A stretch of DNA of 64,000 nt from Rhynchopus sp. YZ270_cl-10 (Eukaryota > Euglenozoa > Diplonemea > Diplonemida > Diplonemidae): contig OZ037862.1 in assembly GCA_964035575.1 (NCBI GenBank), positions 372,001 through 436,000 of the forward strand, read 5' to 3'. Position 1 is the stretch's first letter. Every line of letters starts with the position of its first letter. Of the stretch, positions 45,260 through 53,973 are shown piece after piece. Below the pieces are notes generated by a model that was given only the letters and a program-made list of their open reading frames with translations, was not told the DNA's origin and did not search any database. Both the position numbers and the translations under genes were made by a program.

Positions 45260-48200
45260 TCATACCTCAGTGCTGCTGTCGTCCCTCTTGGGAAGCTTCT
45301 CCTCCTGCGGCTCACCCTCGCCACCGAGGGTGGGCACCACAAGCATGACAACGGCCACACAGATGCCGGCAGCCGCAAGCAGGATGATGCCCACCCACCA
45401 GAACTCCCACGCATCGTCGAAGAGGGGTGCGCACACGAAGGCGAAACGGGTCATCAGCTTGATCAGGATGTTCAGGGCCGGTCCAGAGGTGTCCTTGAAC
45501 GGGTCTCCCACGGTGTCTCCGCACACAGCCGCCTTGTGGCAGTCGGTCTTCTTGCCCTGAACCTGTCCGTCCATCACAAACGATCCCGCCTCAATCCACT
45601 TCTTCGCGTTGTCCCATGCTCCTCCGGTGTTCGACATCATCACTCCGAGCAGGTATCCAGACGCAATCGACCCCACAAGGAGACCCACAAGGCAGTGGGA
45701 TCCGAAGGTGAATCCCATCACAAGGGGCGAGAAGATCGCGAGCACTCCAGGCAGAAGCATTTCCTTCAGGGACGACTTCACGGAGATCTCAATGCAACGG
45801 GCGTAGTCGGGCTTGGAGTCAGGGTCGGTCAGGATGTGCGGGTTCTCCTTGAACTGGCGACGCACCTCCTGCATCATCTCCTGGGCGGCCTTGTTCACGG
45901 AGAGCATGGTCATGGCTCCGAACACGTAGGGGAGGAGGGCTCCCACAAGGACTCCAACCACGACAACCGGGCGCAGGAAGTTCACGCTCTCAATGTCGGC
46001 AACACGTGCGAAGGCAGTCATGATCGACAGGGCGGAGAGCACGGCAGATCCGTTCGCGAATCCCTTACCAGTGGCAGCGGTGGTGTTGCCAAGGGCGTCA
46101 AGGGCGTCGGTGTAGTCACGCACCCATCCAGGGAGCTCAGACATCTCCGCAATTCCTCCGGCGTTGTCGGACACAGGGCCGTAGGCGTCGGTCGACATTG
46201 TCACTCCGAGGGTCGAAAGCATACCCACACATGCAATGGCAGTGCCGTAGAATCCTGCAAGGTAGAAGGATCCGAGCACGGCGGCAACAATCAGGAGCAG
46301 GGGCACAACGGTCGAGAACATTCCCATTCCGAGTCCCTGTGTGGTTGTGGTGTTGTGGTGGTTTGGTGTGAAGATGAGCGTGGTCACGAGACACGTTCCT
46401 CTCTCCAACAAGCATTCATTTCTTCAAACAAAAGAAGCAACCCAAGGAAGCTGCCTTACGACACAACAACACTCACAACAGACATGTGAACACTTGCAAT
46501 ATGGATGACACCAACAGACGTAACGAAAACATCCCAAAATAGCAACAACAACTCACAAACGACAAACAACACATACCTGGATGATGACGGGTCCCGGTCC
46601 GAACTCAGTGGCCCGGCCAATGGACTGGGTGGGCTCGTCAGTGTGGCTGGTGAAGTACTCAGTCACCATTCCGATCAGGATACCGACGGCAAGTCCGAGC
46701 ACGATGCATCCGAACAGACGTGCACCGGGGTTCTTCTGGTCAAACGGCACAGAGTTCAGGGACCTCTCAACGAAGATCTCCTCCCACCTCGTCGTCGGGA
46801 TACCACGGTTGTACAGTTCGGTGGACACACCGCCCAGGTCGTCAAGGTCGTCCAAGTAGTTGCGCTCAGACTCGAACAGGAAGATGCACAGGAACAGGCA
46901 GAGCACGGTGATGAGCACTCCAGCAACCATCACGTTGATGCGCATGGCTCCGAGAAGGTCGTCCAGGGAAGGCACGTTTCCGGCAGAGGTGTTGACGCGG
47001 ATGAAGGCAGTGCAGATGATCGAGATGAACAGACCGATCATCACAATGTAGAAGGGAAGGGCAACTCCCTTCTTTCCGAACTCAGGTGCTCCAAGCACGG
47101 CAGCAGCAACCACAGATCCCACGAAGGACTCGAACAGATCGGCACCCATTCCGGCGACGTCACCCACGTTGTCACCAACGCAGTCGGCAATGGTCGCGGG
47201 GTTCTTCGGGGAGTCCTCACCAAGGTCCTTGTCAACCTTTCCGCACAGGTCAGCTCCAACGTCGGCAGCCTTCGTGTAGATACCTCCTCCCACACGTGCG
47301 AACAGGGCAACGGCAGAGGCTCCAAACCCGAATCCTCCAAGTGCGTTCACGTTCGCGAAGATGGCGTAGGAGAGGGTCAGTCCGAACACTCCCGCGCTCA
47401 CAACACCGATACCCATGCACGCTCCGGTGCGGAAGGCAACCTGCAGACCGGCGGCGATGCCAGTCTCCTCGCTCGAGTAGCATGCGGCGGCGGTACGGCA
47501 GTTACCCTCAGTCGCAATGTGCATGCCGTAGTATCCACAGGCAGCAGAGAGTGCAGCTCCGAACAAAAACGACACAGATGCCGCAGGCACCCAGTCGTTC
47601 TGCTGTCCGTCAATCGCCACAAACAGGAACACCCACAGCAGGAACACAAACGGCGCAAGCCATGTGTACTCCATGTGAAGGAACTCCATTGCTGCCTCGT
47701 GGATCACCTCAGCGGTCTCGGACATCTCATCTGTGCCACGTGGCTTCGACATCACAGAGATCGAGTAGAAGCACACTGTGGCGAACCCGAAGAAGGACAC
47801 AGCCATGGCTCCCCACACAGCCGTGTACGGCACCTCAAAGGTGCAGTCCATGTTCCCGCTGGCATCAAGCGCCGCAACCCCCGCCTGGTACTCAAGGATC
47901 CCCATGCTTCCGTTCCGTGCGTCAATCAGGTCCGACGAGAAGATCTCGGGGTATGGGAAAAACATGTTCGCTGTGCCGGTCTCGAACACAATGCACGCCG
48001 CACGTCTCGTCTCAGAGCCAATCAGCGTCTGCACTCCGTTCCAGGTGTAGGTGCTCGGGCCAGAGGGGTTGAACTGGCGGGTGTACATGCTCCAGAAGCG
48101 CGAGTCCAGCGCCACCTTTGTGGGGTTGAACTCGTCGTTTCTGTCAAAGTCGTTAGTGTACTCAGCAACAAAGCAGAACGCAATTGCTGCACATCCCAAC

Positions 48201-48558
48201 AAAATGAACAGCACGGCCATAATCATCGGCGCCTTTGTCGACACTCCGGGCACGTGGTCCCACTCCTGCAGCACACGCGGCTTCCTGGGCTCGCCGTCGG
48301 GACCGACACCTGCACCCTGGGGGGAGGCACCTCCAGCACTGTAGTCACCTACCTGCTCCATTGCACCGAACTCATCTGCTCCTCTGGCCTGTAGTGCAGA
48401 ACGGTGTTACATTTGGGTTTGCACAAAGCCCCCACATCCCCACCCACCCACCCACCCAAAATAAAAAGAAATTTACATACGTGTCCTCCACGGACCTGGT
48501 CGGCCTCCTCACCCAGGGGCTCATTGTCAGCCCCTATGACACCACGTCCCTTACCCAT
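45260..48558 (-). CDS. K+-dependent membrane pyrophosphatase, copy C1
   Basis: Exons 48,481-48,558 (26 aa, [18 protein letters not shown]...), 46,577-48,388 and 45,260-46,336; about 988 aa if read to the TGA at 45,260. Introns 92 and 240 bp, phase 0. C copies have the longest luminal domain ([15 protein letters not shown], then [15 protein letters not shown]) and the longest loop before NPGARLFG ([20 protein letters not shown]). The exon-2 start is Gly/Ala-rich, unlike the acidic B tails. The core retains all motifs, GNTTAATG and DLFESF. The end is ambiguous: the last codons are GAG GTA TGA, and GAG|GTATG is a good donor (intron from 45,265), so the true C-terminus may lie in an unseen fourth exon. 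Confidence 0.95.
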
Positions 48559-48651
48559 GTTGTATGATTGTCTGTGTGGTGGTGGTGTGTACCGTTCCTC
48601 AGGGCTCTTCACGCAGAAAAGATGCAGAAAAATGCAGAAAAAAGAAGAGCA

Positions 48652-48694
48652 AAGATGAACCTCAGCCCCTAGTGTGGAGTCGCGTTGATCACCT
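48652..48694 (-). repeat. HP1 hairpin copy
   Basis: Arm AAGATGAACCTCAGC is clear; the right side is expanded (GGAGTCGCGTTGATCACCT). It lies about 95 bp upstream of the C1 start codon. Confidence 0.5.
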
Positions 48695-49125
48695 AAGATT
48701 GTCGGAAAGGACCTCCATTTCGAAGGAAGTCGATAGACACCTAACAGTGGAAAACATCCGTGCTAGAGTGGTACGTTATGTTGTCTATGAAAAGCAAGCT
48801 TCTTTTTTACATAGGATCAATACAATAATCCTGCTCACGAAAGGGGGAAACAAAATGTACAAAAAGAATAGGGGAAACCACAAACAACTTGTGTAAGAGA
48901 ATAATTTAATCAGAAAAAGTTCGATGGCCAGTACCACCGCCCCTGAAGTGGAAGGGACAAAGCGGGTTTTCTTCTAATAGTACACTGTAAGCAAGGTGAA
49001 GTCTTCTTTTTGAAGTACCGACGACAGACAAGTGGTAGATCCTTTCTGAAGGAGAAGCGTGCTTCAAAACAGCCCTTCTCAAAGGGGAAAAATACTTCAC
49101 TTCCTATTTTTGCTTTACAAAAGAC

Positions 49126-49167
49126 GGCGGCAGTACCACCCACGCCCCCGTGTGTGGCACAAAGGGG
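49126..49167 (-). promoter_or_regulatory. H2B-1 3' double hairpin
   Basis: In gene sense, a GGGG/CCCC-closed hairpin is followed by GGTGG-TACTG-CCGCC (5-bp stem, one G-T pair). It starts about 60 nt past the stop. The same pair occurs after H2B-2. Confidence 0.55.
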
Positions 49168-49225
49168 CCGTGTGTTAAACACAAAGCAAGACAACCCACC
49201 AGGCCATCAGGTCACAACTACGTTC

Positions 49226-49696
49226 TTACTTCCTCGGGGAACCCTTCTTCGCAGGGGATCCCTTGCCCTTCTTGCCCTTCGCCTTCAGGGCCTTCGCGTA
49301 CTTGGCCACGGCAGCAACTCCTGCAGACAGGGCGTGCGACGCCATCTCGTCGGGGAAGTGCATCTTCACACCCGCCACAATGGCACCACTGCGCAGCGTC
49401 TTCTGGCCAGCAAAGTGGTTTGCGCGTCCCGCCTCCTCCGCAATGCGCTCAAACAGGTCCACCACAAACGAGTTCACAATCCCCATCCCACGCGACGTGA
49501 TCTCAACAGAGCTCTTCTTCCCTGACTTCGTCGACGCCTTCACACCAAAGGTCTTCGTCATCAGCTTGTGCACGAAGCTCGAGTAGCTCTTGAAGTTGTG
49601 CTTCTTGATCCTCTTCCCGTTCTTGTCCAACTTCGGGCCTCTCTTTGCTCCTGTGGACTTCTTTGCTCCCGAGGACTTCTGTGGCGATGGTGTCAT
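49226..49696 (-). CDS. H2B: Histone H2B, unit 1
   Basis: 156 aa. The histone fold is clear from KSYSSFVHKLMTKTFGV through SRGMGIVNSFVVDLFERIAEEA to LRSGAIVAGVKMHFPDEMASHA, the H2B signature. The N-terminal tail (TPSPQKSSGAKKS) does not resemble animal or plant H2B. The C-terminus is extended after VAKYAKALKAK with GSPAKKGSPRK, two SP(K/R)K-type DNA-binding motifs absent from ordinary H2B. It differs from the unit 2 copy at one residue (Glu vs Ala in SSVEITSRG). It is the last gene of the first histone unit in transcription order. A CAGAT box lies at 49,728-49,732. Confidence 0.97.
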   Translation of the reverse strand: MTPSPQKSSGAKKSTGAKRGPKLDKNGKRIKKHNFKSYSSFVHKLMTKTFGVKASTKSGKKSSVEITSRGMGIVNSFVVDLFERIAEEAGRANHFAGQKTLRSGAIVAGVKMHFPDEMASHALSAGVAAVAKYAKALKAKGKKGKGSPAKKGSPRK

Positions 49697-49727
49697 CTTG
49701 TTGGGTTTGGAGTGTGTTTGGAAAGTT

Positions 49728-49732
49728 ATCTG
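49728..49732 (-). promoter_or_regulatory. CAGAT box upstream of H2B-1
   Basis: CAGAT on the minus strand, 32-36 bp before the ATG, followed by AACTTTCC. Confidence 0.5.
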
Positions 49733-49826
49733 GTGGTGAGGTTAAGTAAAATGAGTTGTGTGTGCGGTTTACATCAACAAGAGAAGGGGGTAGGGTTCGT
49801 TAGCGGTTTTGTGTTATCAAAAAGGT

Positions 49827-49896
49827 TGGCGTCAATTACGCCACTGTGCTGGTGGAAAACAAATACATGCAGTCCTGCAAAAGCACAGCTGGAGGG
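49827..49896 (-). promoter_or_regulatory. H4-1 3' double hairpin
   Basis: In gene sense CTGTGCT...AGCACAG closes hairpin I; TGGCGT-AATTG-ACGCCA (49,827-49,843) is hairpin II, a 6-bp stem. It ends about 125 nt past the stop. Confidence 0.6.
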
Positions 49897-49951
49897 TGGC
49901 AAACAAAGCAAAAATAAAGCTCACTCACTGATGTCGCACCTACGCGCCCGT

Positions 49952-50293
49952 TTACTTGGAGACGTACAGGGTGCGGCCACGCTTCTTCAGGGCGTACAGG
50001 ATGTGCTCCACACGCACCGTCTTCGCAGGGGCGTTCTCACGCACCTCCATCAGCGCGTGGGTGTCCTTCATCACCTGCTCCACGAAGTTCCTCAGGATCT
50101 CTCTTGCCTCGTCGTACACACTGCTCGCAAGACGCTTGCACCCTCCACGGCGGGCAAGACGGCGGATGCTTCCCTTCGTGATACCACGGCCCTTGTTCGA
50201 CTTTGCGCCCTTGCGCTTCTGGCTTCCAGTCGTCTTCTTGTCAGCCTTTCCGGAGGCAACTGACTTTCCCTTGGCAGACTTCGACGGACCCAT
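49952..50293 (-). CDS. H4: Histone H4, unit 1
   Basis: 113 aa, start at 50,291-50,293 (MGPSKSAKGKS). The fold is recognisable from GRGITKGSIRRLARRGGCKR to TVRVEHILYALKKRGRTLYV. The tail is foreign to canonical H4: no GLGKGGAKRHRK basic patch, but lysine-rich (KADKKTTGSQKRKGAKSNK). The protein is about 10 residues longer than usual. Identical in protein sequence to the unit 2 copy. A frame extending 34 codons upstream is spacer. The CAGAT box is at 50,319-50,323. Confidence 0.97.
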   Translation of the reverse strand: MGPSKSAKGKSVASGKADKKTTGSQKRKGAKSNKGRGITKGSIRRLARRGGCKRLASSVYDEAREILRNFVEQVMKDTHALMEVRENAPAKTVRVEHILYALKKRGRTLYVSK

Positions 50294-50318
50294 TTTTGTG
50301 TGTTGCTTTGTTTGAAAT

Positions 50319-50323
50319 ATCTG
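50319..50323 (-). promoter_or_regulatory. CAGAT box upstream of H4-1
   Basis: CAGATATTTC on the minus strand, 26-30 bp before the ATG; identical spacing at H4-2. Confidence 0.5.
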
Positions 50324-50433
50324 TCGGGAGGGATGAGGATTGATAGAGGCAAAGGGGTGGGCCGCTTTGGGAAGCAAATACAATAATTGGTGCACTGTTT
50401 ATTGAGAAGATTTTTGCTCTTCGGGTTTGTTGT

Positions 50434-50480
50434 GGTGGGAATCTCCACCCCTCCGTGTGGCCTGCATGCAAGCCCAGAGG
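50434..50480 (-). promoter_or_regulatory. H1-like-1 3' double hairpin
   Basis: Hairpin I: CCTCTGG...GGAGG outer and GCTTGC/GCAGGC inner stem. Hairpin II: GGTGG-AGATTC-CCACC (50,434-50,449). About 70 nt past the stop. Confidence 0.6.
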
Positions 50481-50550
50481 TAACTAGGAAAACACAACAC
50501 TTTCAACACACAGTACGCTGCAAAGCAGCTACGTTCTAGCTGTCACCAGC

Positions 50551-50817
50551 TTACTTCTTCGTGGTCTTGGCCTTCTTCTTCGTGGAGGTTCCCTTCTTCT
50601 TCGTGGTGGTCTTCTTCGCCTTCTTCGCCTTCTTGGCCTTCTCCTCCTTCTTCGCCGCCTTCTTCGCCCTGGCGTCCGCACGCTTCTGCTTCTCAGCCTC
50701 CTTCACCTTGTTCACTGCAATTCTCACAGCATCCTTCCTCGCCTTTGCTGCCGCCTTAATCTTGGCAGAGCGCTTCTCGTCAGGCTTGGCAATCGCGATC
50801 GACTCGAACCTCGGCAT
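50551..50817 (-). CDS. Lys/Ala-rich basic protein, putative linker histone H1-like, unit 1
   Basis: 88 aa. The first ~25 residues (MPRFESIAIAKPDEKRSAKI) are ordinary, the rest is Lys/Ala-rich helix former followed by TTTKKKGTSTKKK repeats. No winged-helix domain is present. Short basic proteins of this composition serve as H1 in several protists, and its place inside the histone cluster with the same 3' double hairpin argues for a linker-histone role. It lacks the CAGAT box of the core histone genes; its 5' flank is TGTG-rich and nearly identical in the two units. A ribosomal or other basic protein remains possible. Confidence 0.7.
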   Translation of the reverse strand: MPRFESIAIAKPDEKRSAKIKAAAKARKDAVRIAVNKVKEAEKQKRADARAKKAAKKEEKAKKAKKAKKTTTKKKGTSTKKKAKTTKK

Positions 50818-50967
50818 TGTGGGTGGGTTTGTGTGGTGTGGGAACTGTGTGTGTGTGGTGTGAAAGAAGGCGTGAAAGAAGAGGGGTGAGGATGTGAGGT
50901 ATCGAAATAAACGTAGAGAAACCCATTTTGTCTTTACACGATATACAGTTAACTTTGCTGTTACACA

Positions 50968-51078
50968 ACGGTCAGCCCGTCATCCACAGCATAAAAGGTG
51001 GTGGAAAATCTAACAATGGTGTGGTCCAAGTGAAGGTGTCGTTCAAGTGACCCTGCGAGCACCTTGAGGACCACACCA
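50968..51078 (-). promoter_or_regulatory. H3-1 3' hairpins, with 11-bp outer stem
   Basis: TGGTGTGGTCC (51,017-51,027 on +) and its inverse at 51,068-51,078, with an inner AAGGTG/CACCTT pair; then ACGG-...-CCGT at 50,968-50,980. Identical arms follow H3-2. Confidence 0.65.
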
Positions 51079-51134
51079 AAACATCTAAAATACAAAAGAT
51101 TAACAATAAAACAACAAATAAAAACCCTCCCTCC

Positions 51135-51575
51135 TCACAGGTTGTCTCCACGGATGCGGATGGTGTAGCTCAGGTCCTTCTGGATGAGGGTCTTCTTCTT
51201 CCTGTGCAGCTGCAGGATCACGGCACCCTCAAACACGCTGATCAGGTACTGCTCACATGCCTCCTGCATCGCCTCGAGTGCAGACGCACGGAAACGCATG
51301 TCTGTCTTGTGCTTCTCTGCCACCTCACGCACAAGGCGCTGGAAGGGTGCCTTCTGGATCAGCAGCTGCGTCCCCTTCTGAAGTGCCTTGATCTCACGCA
51401 TCGCAACAGTTCCGGGCAACCAGCGGCGGGTCTTCTTCACAACCTTTCCCTTCTTGTCCTTCTTCGGGACAGGTGCGTAGTTCAGCTTCGTCACTGGCTT
51501 CCTCTTCTTCTCGCCGTCCTTGCCTGTCGACGAGCGTGTCTTCTTCACCACCGCCTTTGCCTGTGTACGTGGCAT
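51135..51575 (-). CDS. H3: Histone H3, divergent tail, unit 1
   Basis: 146 aa. The fold is clear: WLPGTVAMREIKALQKGTQLL, APFQRLVREVAEKHKTDMRF, ALEAMQEACEQYLISVFEGA and IRIRGDNL at the end. The tail begins MPRTQAKAVVKKTRSSTGKDG and lacks both ARTKQT and the ARKS motifs around K9 and K27; only a VKK next to the core resembles the K36 region. A loop after the alpha-2 helix is also altered (LQLHRKKKTLIQKD for the usual CAIHAKRVTIMPKD). About 10 residues longer than usual. It differs from the unit 2 copy at three tail positions. Confidence 0.96.
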   Translation of the reverse strand: MPRTQAKAVVKKTRSSTGKDGEKKRKPVTKLNYAPVPKKDKKGKVVKKTRRWLPGTVAMREIKALQKGTQLLIQKAPFQRLVREVAEKHKTDMRFRASALEAMQEACEQYLISVFEGAVILQLHRKKKTLIQKDLSYTIRIRGDNL

Positions 51576-51603
51576 CTTGTGTGGGTTGGTTTTGTTGTGT
51601 GGA

Positions 51604-51608
51604 ATCTG
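51604..51608 (-). promoter_or_regulatory. CAGAT box upstream of H3-1
   Basis: GCAGATTCC on the minus strand, 29-33 bp before the ATG. Confidence 0.5.
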
Positions 51609-51697
51609 CAGTGTGTAGTTTTGGGTAGAAGAGAGGGAAGGGAAAGGAACAGGAACACAATGTAGGTGGTGTCTGTCTTCTTATAGCAAGTGTCACT

Positions 51698-51742
51698 GGT
51701 GGTAATCCACCCCTCGTGGCTTGGCTAGCAAGCTCACAGAGG
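51698..51742 (-). promoter_or_regulatory. H3-variant 3' double hairpin
   Basis: Hairpin I: CCTCTGTGAGCTTG...CAAGCCACGAGG; hairpin II: GGTGG-ATTA-CCACC, 5-bp stem with a 4-nt loop. About 75 nt past the stop. It resembles the H1-like element more than the H3 one. Confidence 0.65.
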
Positions 51743-51814
51743 CAAAGACGTGAAAAAACATAAGAAAAAGAAACTCAAAACAAGAAACAGCACGTGCTCA
51801 TGCCAGCTCATTCC

Positions 51815-52255
51815 TCACAGGTTGTCTCCACGGATGCGGATGGTGTAGCTCAGGTCCTTCTGGATGAGGGTCTTCTTCTTCCTGTGGAGCTGCAGGATCA
51901 CGGCACCCTCAAACACGCTGATCAGGTACTGCTCAGTTGCTTCCTGCATCGCCTCGAGGGCGGAGGCACGGAAACGCAGGGCGTGCTTGTGCTTGTCCAT
52001 CACGTCACGCACAAGGCGCTGGAAGGGTGCCTTCTGGATCAGCAGCTGCGTCCCCTTCTGAAGTGCCTTGATCTCACGCATCGCAACAGTTCCGGGCAAC
52101 CAGCGGCCAGACTTCTTCACAACCTTTCCCTTCTTGTCCTTCTTCTCAGCGGGCTTGTAGTTCAGCTTCGTCATCGGCTTCCTCTTCTTCTGCTCACCGT
52201 CCTTTCCAGTCGACGACTGCGACTTCTTCACAGACTTGGCAGGTGTGCGTGGCAT
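51815..52255 (-). CDS. H3: Histone H3 variant, only in unit 1
   Basis: 146 aa, start at 52,253-52,255 (MPRTPAKSVKKSQSS). The core matches the neighbouring H3 but differs at a clustered patch: SGRW for TRRW, RDVMDKHKHALRF for REVAEKHKTDMRF, and EATEQYL for EACEQYL, so it lacks that cysteine. The changes fall at the tail-core junction and the alpha-1/L1/alpha-2 region. It could be a replacement or centromeric-type variant, but the alpha-N and loop 1 length are unchanged, which argues against a CENP-A type. It keeps the CAGAT box and double hairpin of the others. No counterpart lies in the second unit. Confidence 0.95.
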   Translation of the reverse strand: MPRTPAKSVKKSQSSTGKDGEQKKRKPMTKLNYKPAEKKDKKGKVVKKSGRWLPGTVAMREIKALQKGTQLLIQKAPFQRLVRDVMDKHKHALRFRASALEAMQEATEQYLISVFEGAVILQLHRKKKTLIQKDLSYTIRIRGDNL

Positions 52256-52286
52256 CTTGTTGTGTTGTGTGGCTGTTGTCTTGGTA

Positions 52287-52291
52287 ATCTG
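52287..52291 (-). promoter_or_regulatory. CAGAT box upstream of the H3 variant
   Basis: ACAGATTACC on the minus strand, 32-36 bp before the ATG. Confidence 0.5.
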
Positions 52292-52402
52292 TGGGGTGTG
52301 GTTTGTATTTGTATTCATCATTGTGTCTGGGTGTGGGTGTGGTGCTGTGAAAGGCAAGAAAAGAAAAATAGGATTCCGCTGCTCTTTTTTTGTCACATAT
52401 GC

Positions 52403-52446
52403 GGTGCGCAGTCACACCACCTCACATCCTCATATCGGGTGTGAGG
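52403..52446 (-). promoter_or_regulatory. H2A-1 3' double hairpin
   Basis: Hairpin I: CCTCACA/TGTGAGG (52,420-52,446). Hairpin II: GGTGTG-ACTG-CGCACC (52,403-52,418), 6-bp stem with a 4-nt loop. Confidence 0.65.
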
Positions 52447-52506
52447 GTTCAAAATACAAAAATAGTTGAGGCAACCTCAGCAGACGGATGTCGAGAGCGA
52501 GCTCGC

Positions 52507-53016
52507 TTACTTCTTGGGGGACGACTTCTTGGGGGAGCCCTTCGACTTCTTCGGGGAACCCTTGGACTTCTTGCCCTTCTTTCCACCCTTCTTCCCCTTC
52601 GACTTCTTCGTCACGCTATCAGAGGACTTCTTCCTGTACTTCTTGTCTGTCGCCTTGAGCGCATCGTGCACTCCTCCGCCCACACCTCCGCCCGCAATCG
52701 TCACGTTCGACAGAAGGTCGCCAAGGTCCTTGTCCTCACGCACGGCAACGCAGATGTGGCGGGGCTTGATCTGGTGCTGCTTCTTGTCCTTTGCCTTCTT
52801 CCCCGACGTCGCCGCCTTCGCAGACACGTTCAGAAGCTCACCTGTGCAGTACTGCAGCACAGACGTCAGGAACACTGCCGCAGTGGGGCTCACACGCTTT
52901 GCGTACCTTCCCTTCTTCAGCGCACTGCCCACACGTCCCACAGGGAAGGTCAGACCAGACATCTCAGACAGAGACACAGACGGTCCCCTCTTCACTCCCT
53001 TCTTTGCGCCGACCAT
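52507..53016 (-). CDS. H2A: Histone H2A with long SPKK tail, unit 1
   Basis: 169 aa, start at 53,014-53,016 (MVGAKKGVKRGP). Fold: SGLTFPVGRVGSALKKGRYA, SPTAAVFLTSVLQYCTGELL, IKPRHICVAVREDKDLGDLL and VTIAGGGV are the H2A landmarks. There is an insertion (SGKKAKDKKQ) before the IKPRH strand. The C-terminal ~45 residues are KSKGKKGGKKGKKSKGSPKK-like, ending in three SPKK units, giving a long minor-groove-binding tail. No SQ(E/D)phi motif of H2A.X and no H2A.Z signature is visible. The unit 2 copy differs at one tail residue (Asp vs Gly in SSDSV). First gene of unit 1 in transcription order. Confidence 0.97.
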   Translation of the reverse strand: MVGAKKGVKRGPSVSLSEMSGLTFPVGRVGSALKKGRYAKRVSPTAAVFLTSVLQYCTGELLNVSAKAATSGKKAKDKKQHQIKPRHICVAVREDKDLGDLLSNVTIAGGGVGGGVHDALKATDKKYRKKSSDSVTKKSKGKKGGKKGKKSKGSPKKSKGSPKKSSPKK

Positions 53017-53046
53017 TGTTTGTCTTGAGGGTGTGTTGGTGGAAAT

Positions 53047-53051
53047 ATCTG
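53047..53051 (-). promoter_or_regulatory. CAGAT box upstream of H2A-1
   Basis: CCAGATATTTCC on the minus strand, 31-35 bp before the ATG. Confidence 0.5.
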
Positions 53052-53151
53052 GAAGCAGGAAAGGGTGTAGTGTGGTATGTGGGGAGTTGAGTGGAGGGTG
53101 AATAACCAAAAGTTCGCTTTTCTATTTCCTTATTTTTGCTTTACAAAAGAC

Positions 53152-53190
53152 GGCGGCAGTACCACCCACGCCCCGTGTGTGGCACAAAGG
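53152..53190 (-). promoter_or_regulatory. H2B-2 3' double hairpin
   Basis: Same arrangement as H2B-1, including GGTGG-TACTG-CCGCC at 53,152-53,166. About 50 bp of flank beyond it is also conserved between units. Confidence 0.55.
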
Positions 53191-53250
53191 GGCCGTGTGT
53201 TAAACACAAAGCAAGACAACCCACCAGACCATCAGGTCACAACTACGTGC

Positions 53251-53721
53251 TTACTTCCTCGGGGAACCCTTCTTCGCAGGGGATCCCTTGCCCTTCTTGC
53301 CCTTCGCCTTCAGGGCCTTCGCGTACTTGGCCACGGCAGCAACTCCTGCAGACAGGGCGTGCGACGCCATCTCGTCGGGGAAGTGCATCTTCACACCCGC
53401 CACAATGGCACCACTGCGCAGCGTCTTCTGGCCAGCAAAGTGGTTTGCGCGTCCCGCCTCCTCCGCAATGCGCTCAAACAGGTCCACCACAAACGAGTTC
53501 ACAATCCCCATCCCACGCGACGTGATCGCAACAGAGCTCTTCTTCCCCGACTTCGTCGACGCCTTCACACCAAAGGTCTTCGTCATCAGCTTGTGCACGA
53601 AGCTCGAGTAGCTCTTGAAGTTGTGCTTCTTGATCCTCTTCCCGTTCTTGTCCAACTTCGGGCCTCTCTTTGCTCCTGTGGACTTCTTTGCTCCCGAGGA
53701 CTTCTGTGGCGATGGTGTCAT
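53251..53721 (-). CDS. H2B: Histone H2B, unit 2
   Basis: 156 aa, differing from the unit 1 H2B by a single residue (SSVAITSRG for SSVEITSRG). DNA identity is also near complete through the coding region and 3' flank but drops in the 5' flank beyond the CAGAT box. That pattern fits a tandem duplication with continuing homogenisation of the coding part. Confidence 0.97.
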   Translation of the reverse strand: MTPSPQKSSGAKKSTGAKRGPKLDKNGKRIKKHNFKSYSSFVHKLMTKTFGVKASTKSGKKSSVAITSRGMGIVNSFVVDLFERIAEEAGRANHFAGQKTLRSGAIVAGVKMHFPDEMASHALSAGVAAVAKYAKALKAKGKKGKGSPAKKGSPRK

Positions 53722-53754
53722 CTTGTTGGGTTTGGGGTGTGTTTTACGAAAAGT

Positions 53755-53759
53755 ATCTG
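53755..53759 (-). promoter_or_regulatory. CAGAT box upstream of H2B-2
   Basis: CCAGATACTTTTC on the minus strand, 34-38 bp before the ATG. Confidence 0.5.
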
Positions 53760-53847
53760 GTGGTGGTGGTGGTGTTCAGTTGTTTGTGCTACACTCTTAC
53801 CACAAAGATGGGGGGAGCAGGTTTCATGTCATGTTATATCAAAAAGG

Positions 53848-53905
53848 TGGCGTCAATTACGCCACTGTGCTGTCGCAGACAATGCACATGCCTGCAACAG
53901 CACAG
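53848..53905 (-). promoter_or_regulatory. H4-2 3' double hairpin
   Basis: Hairpin I has CTGTGCTGT/ACAGCACAG plus inner GCAG/CTGC, longer than at H4-1. Hairpin II, TGGCGT-AATTG-ACGCCA, is unchanged. Confidence 0.65.
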
Positions 53906-53973
53906 CTTGGAACAACGGAAAAGAGTAAAAAGACAAAGCTCACGTTTGCTCACGTTTGCTGTCACGTCACAGC

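Larger units (their letters stand above)
48559..49225. other. Spacer between copy C1 and the first H2B gene
   Basis: No gene. Holds an HP1 copy at 48,652 and, at 48,927-48,966, a degenerate copy of the histone 3' double hairpin (see findings). Confidence 0.6.

Noticed and set aside
50294-50395. N-terminal extensions of H4, H2A and the H3 variant upstream of the chosen ATGs
   Set aside because: The two histone units agree only from the chosen ATG onward, and the CAGAT box lies inside the supposed extension.
50551-50817. H1-like gene considered as a ribosomal protein
   Set aside because: No match to a ribosomal protein signature that I recognise; duplicated with the histones and sharing their 3' double hairpin, so the linker-histone call is preferred but kept tentative.
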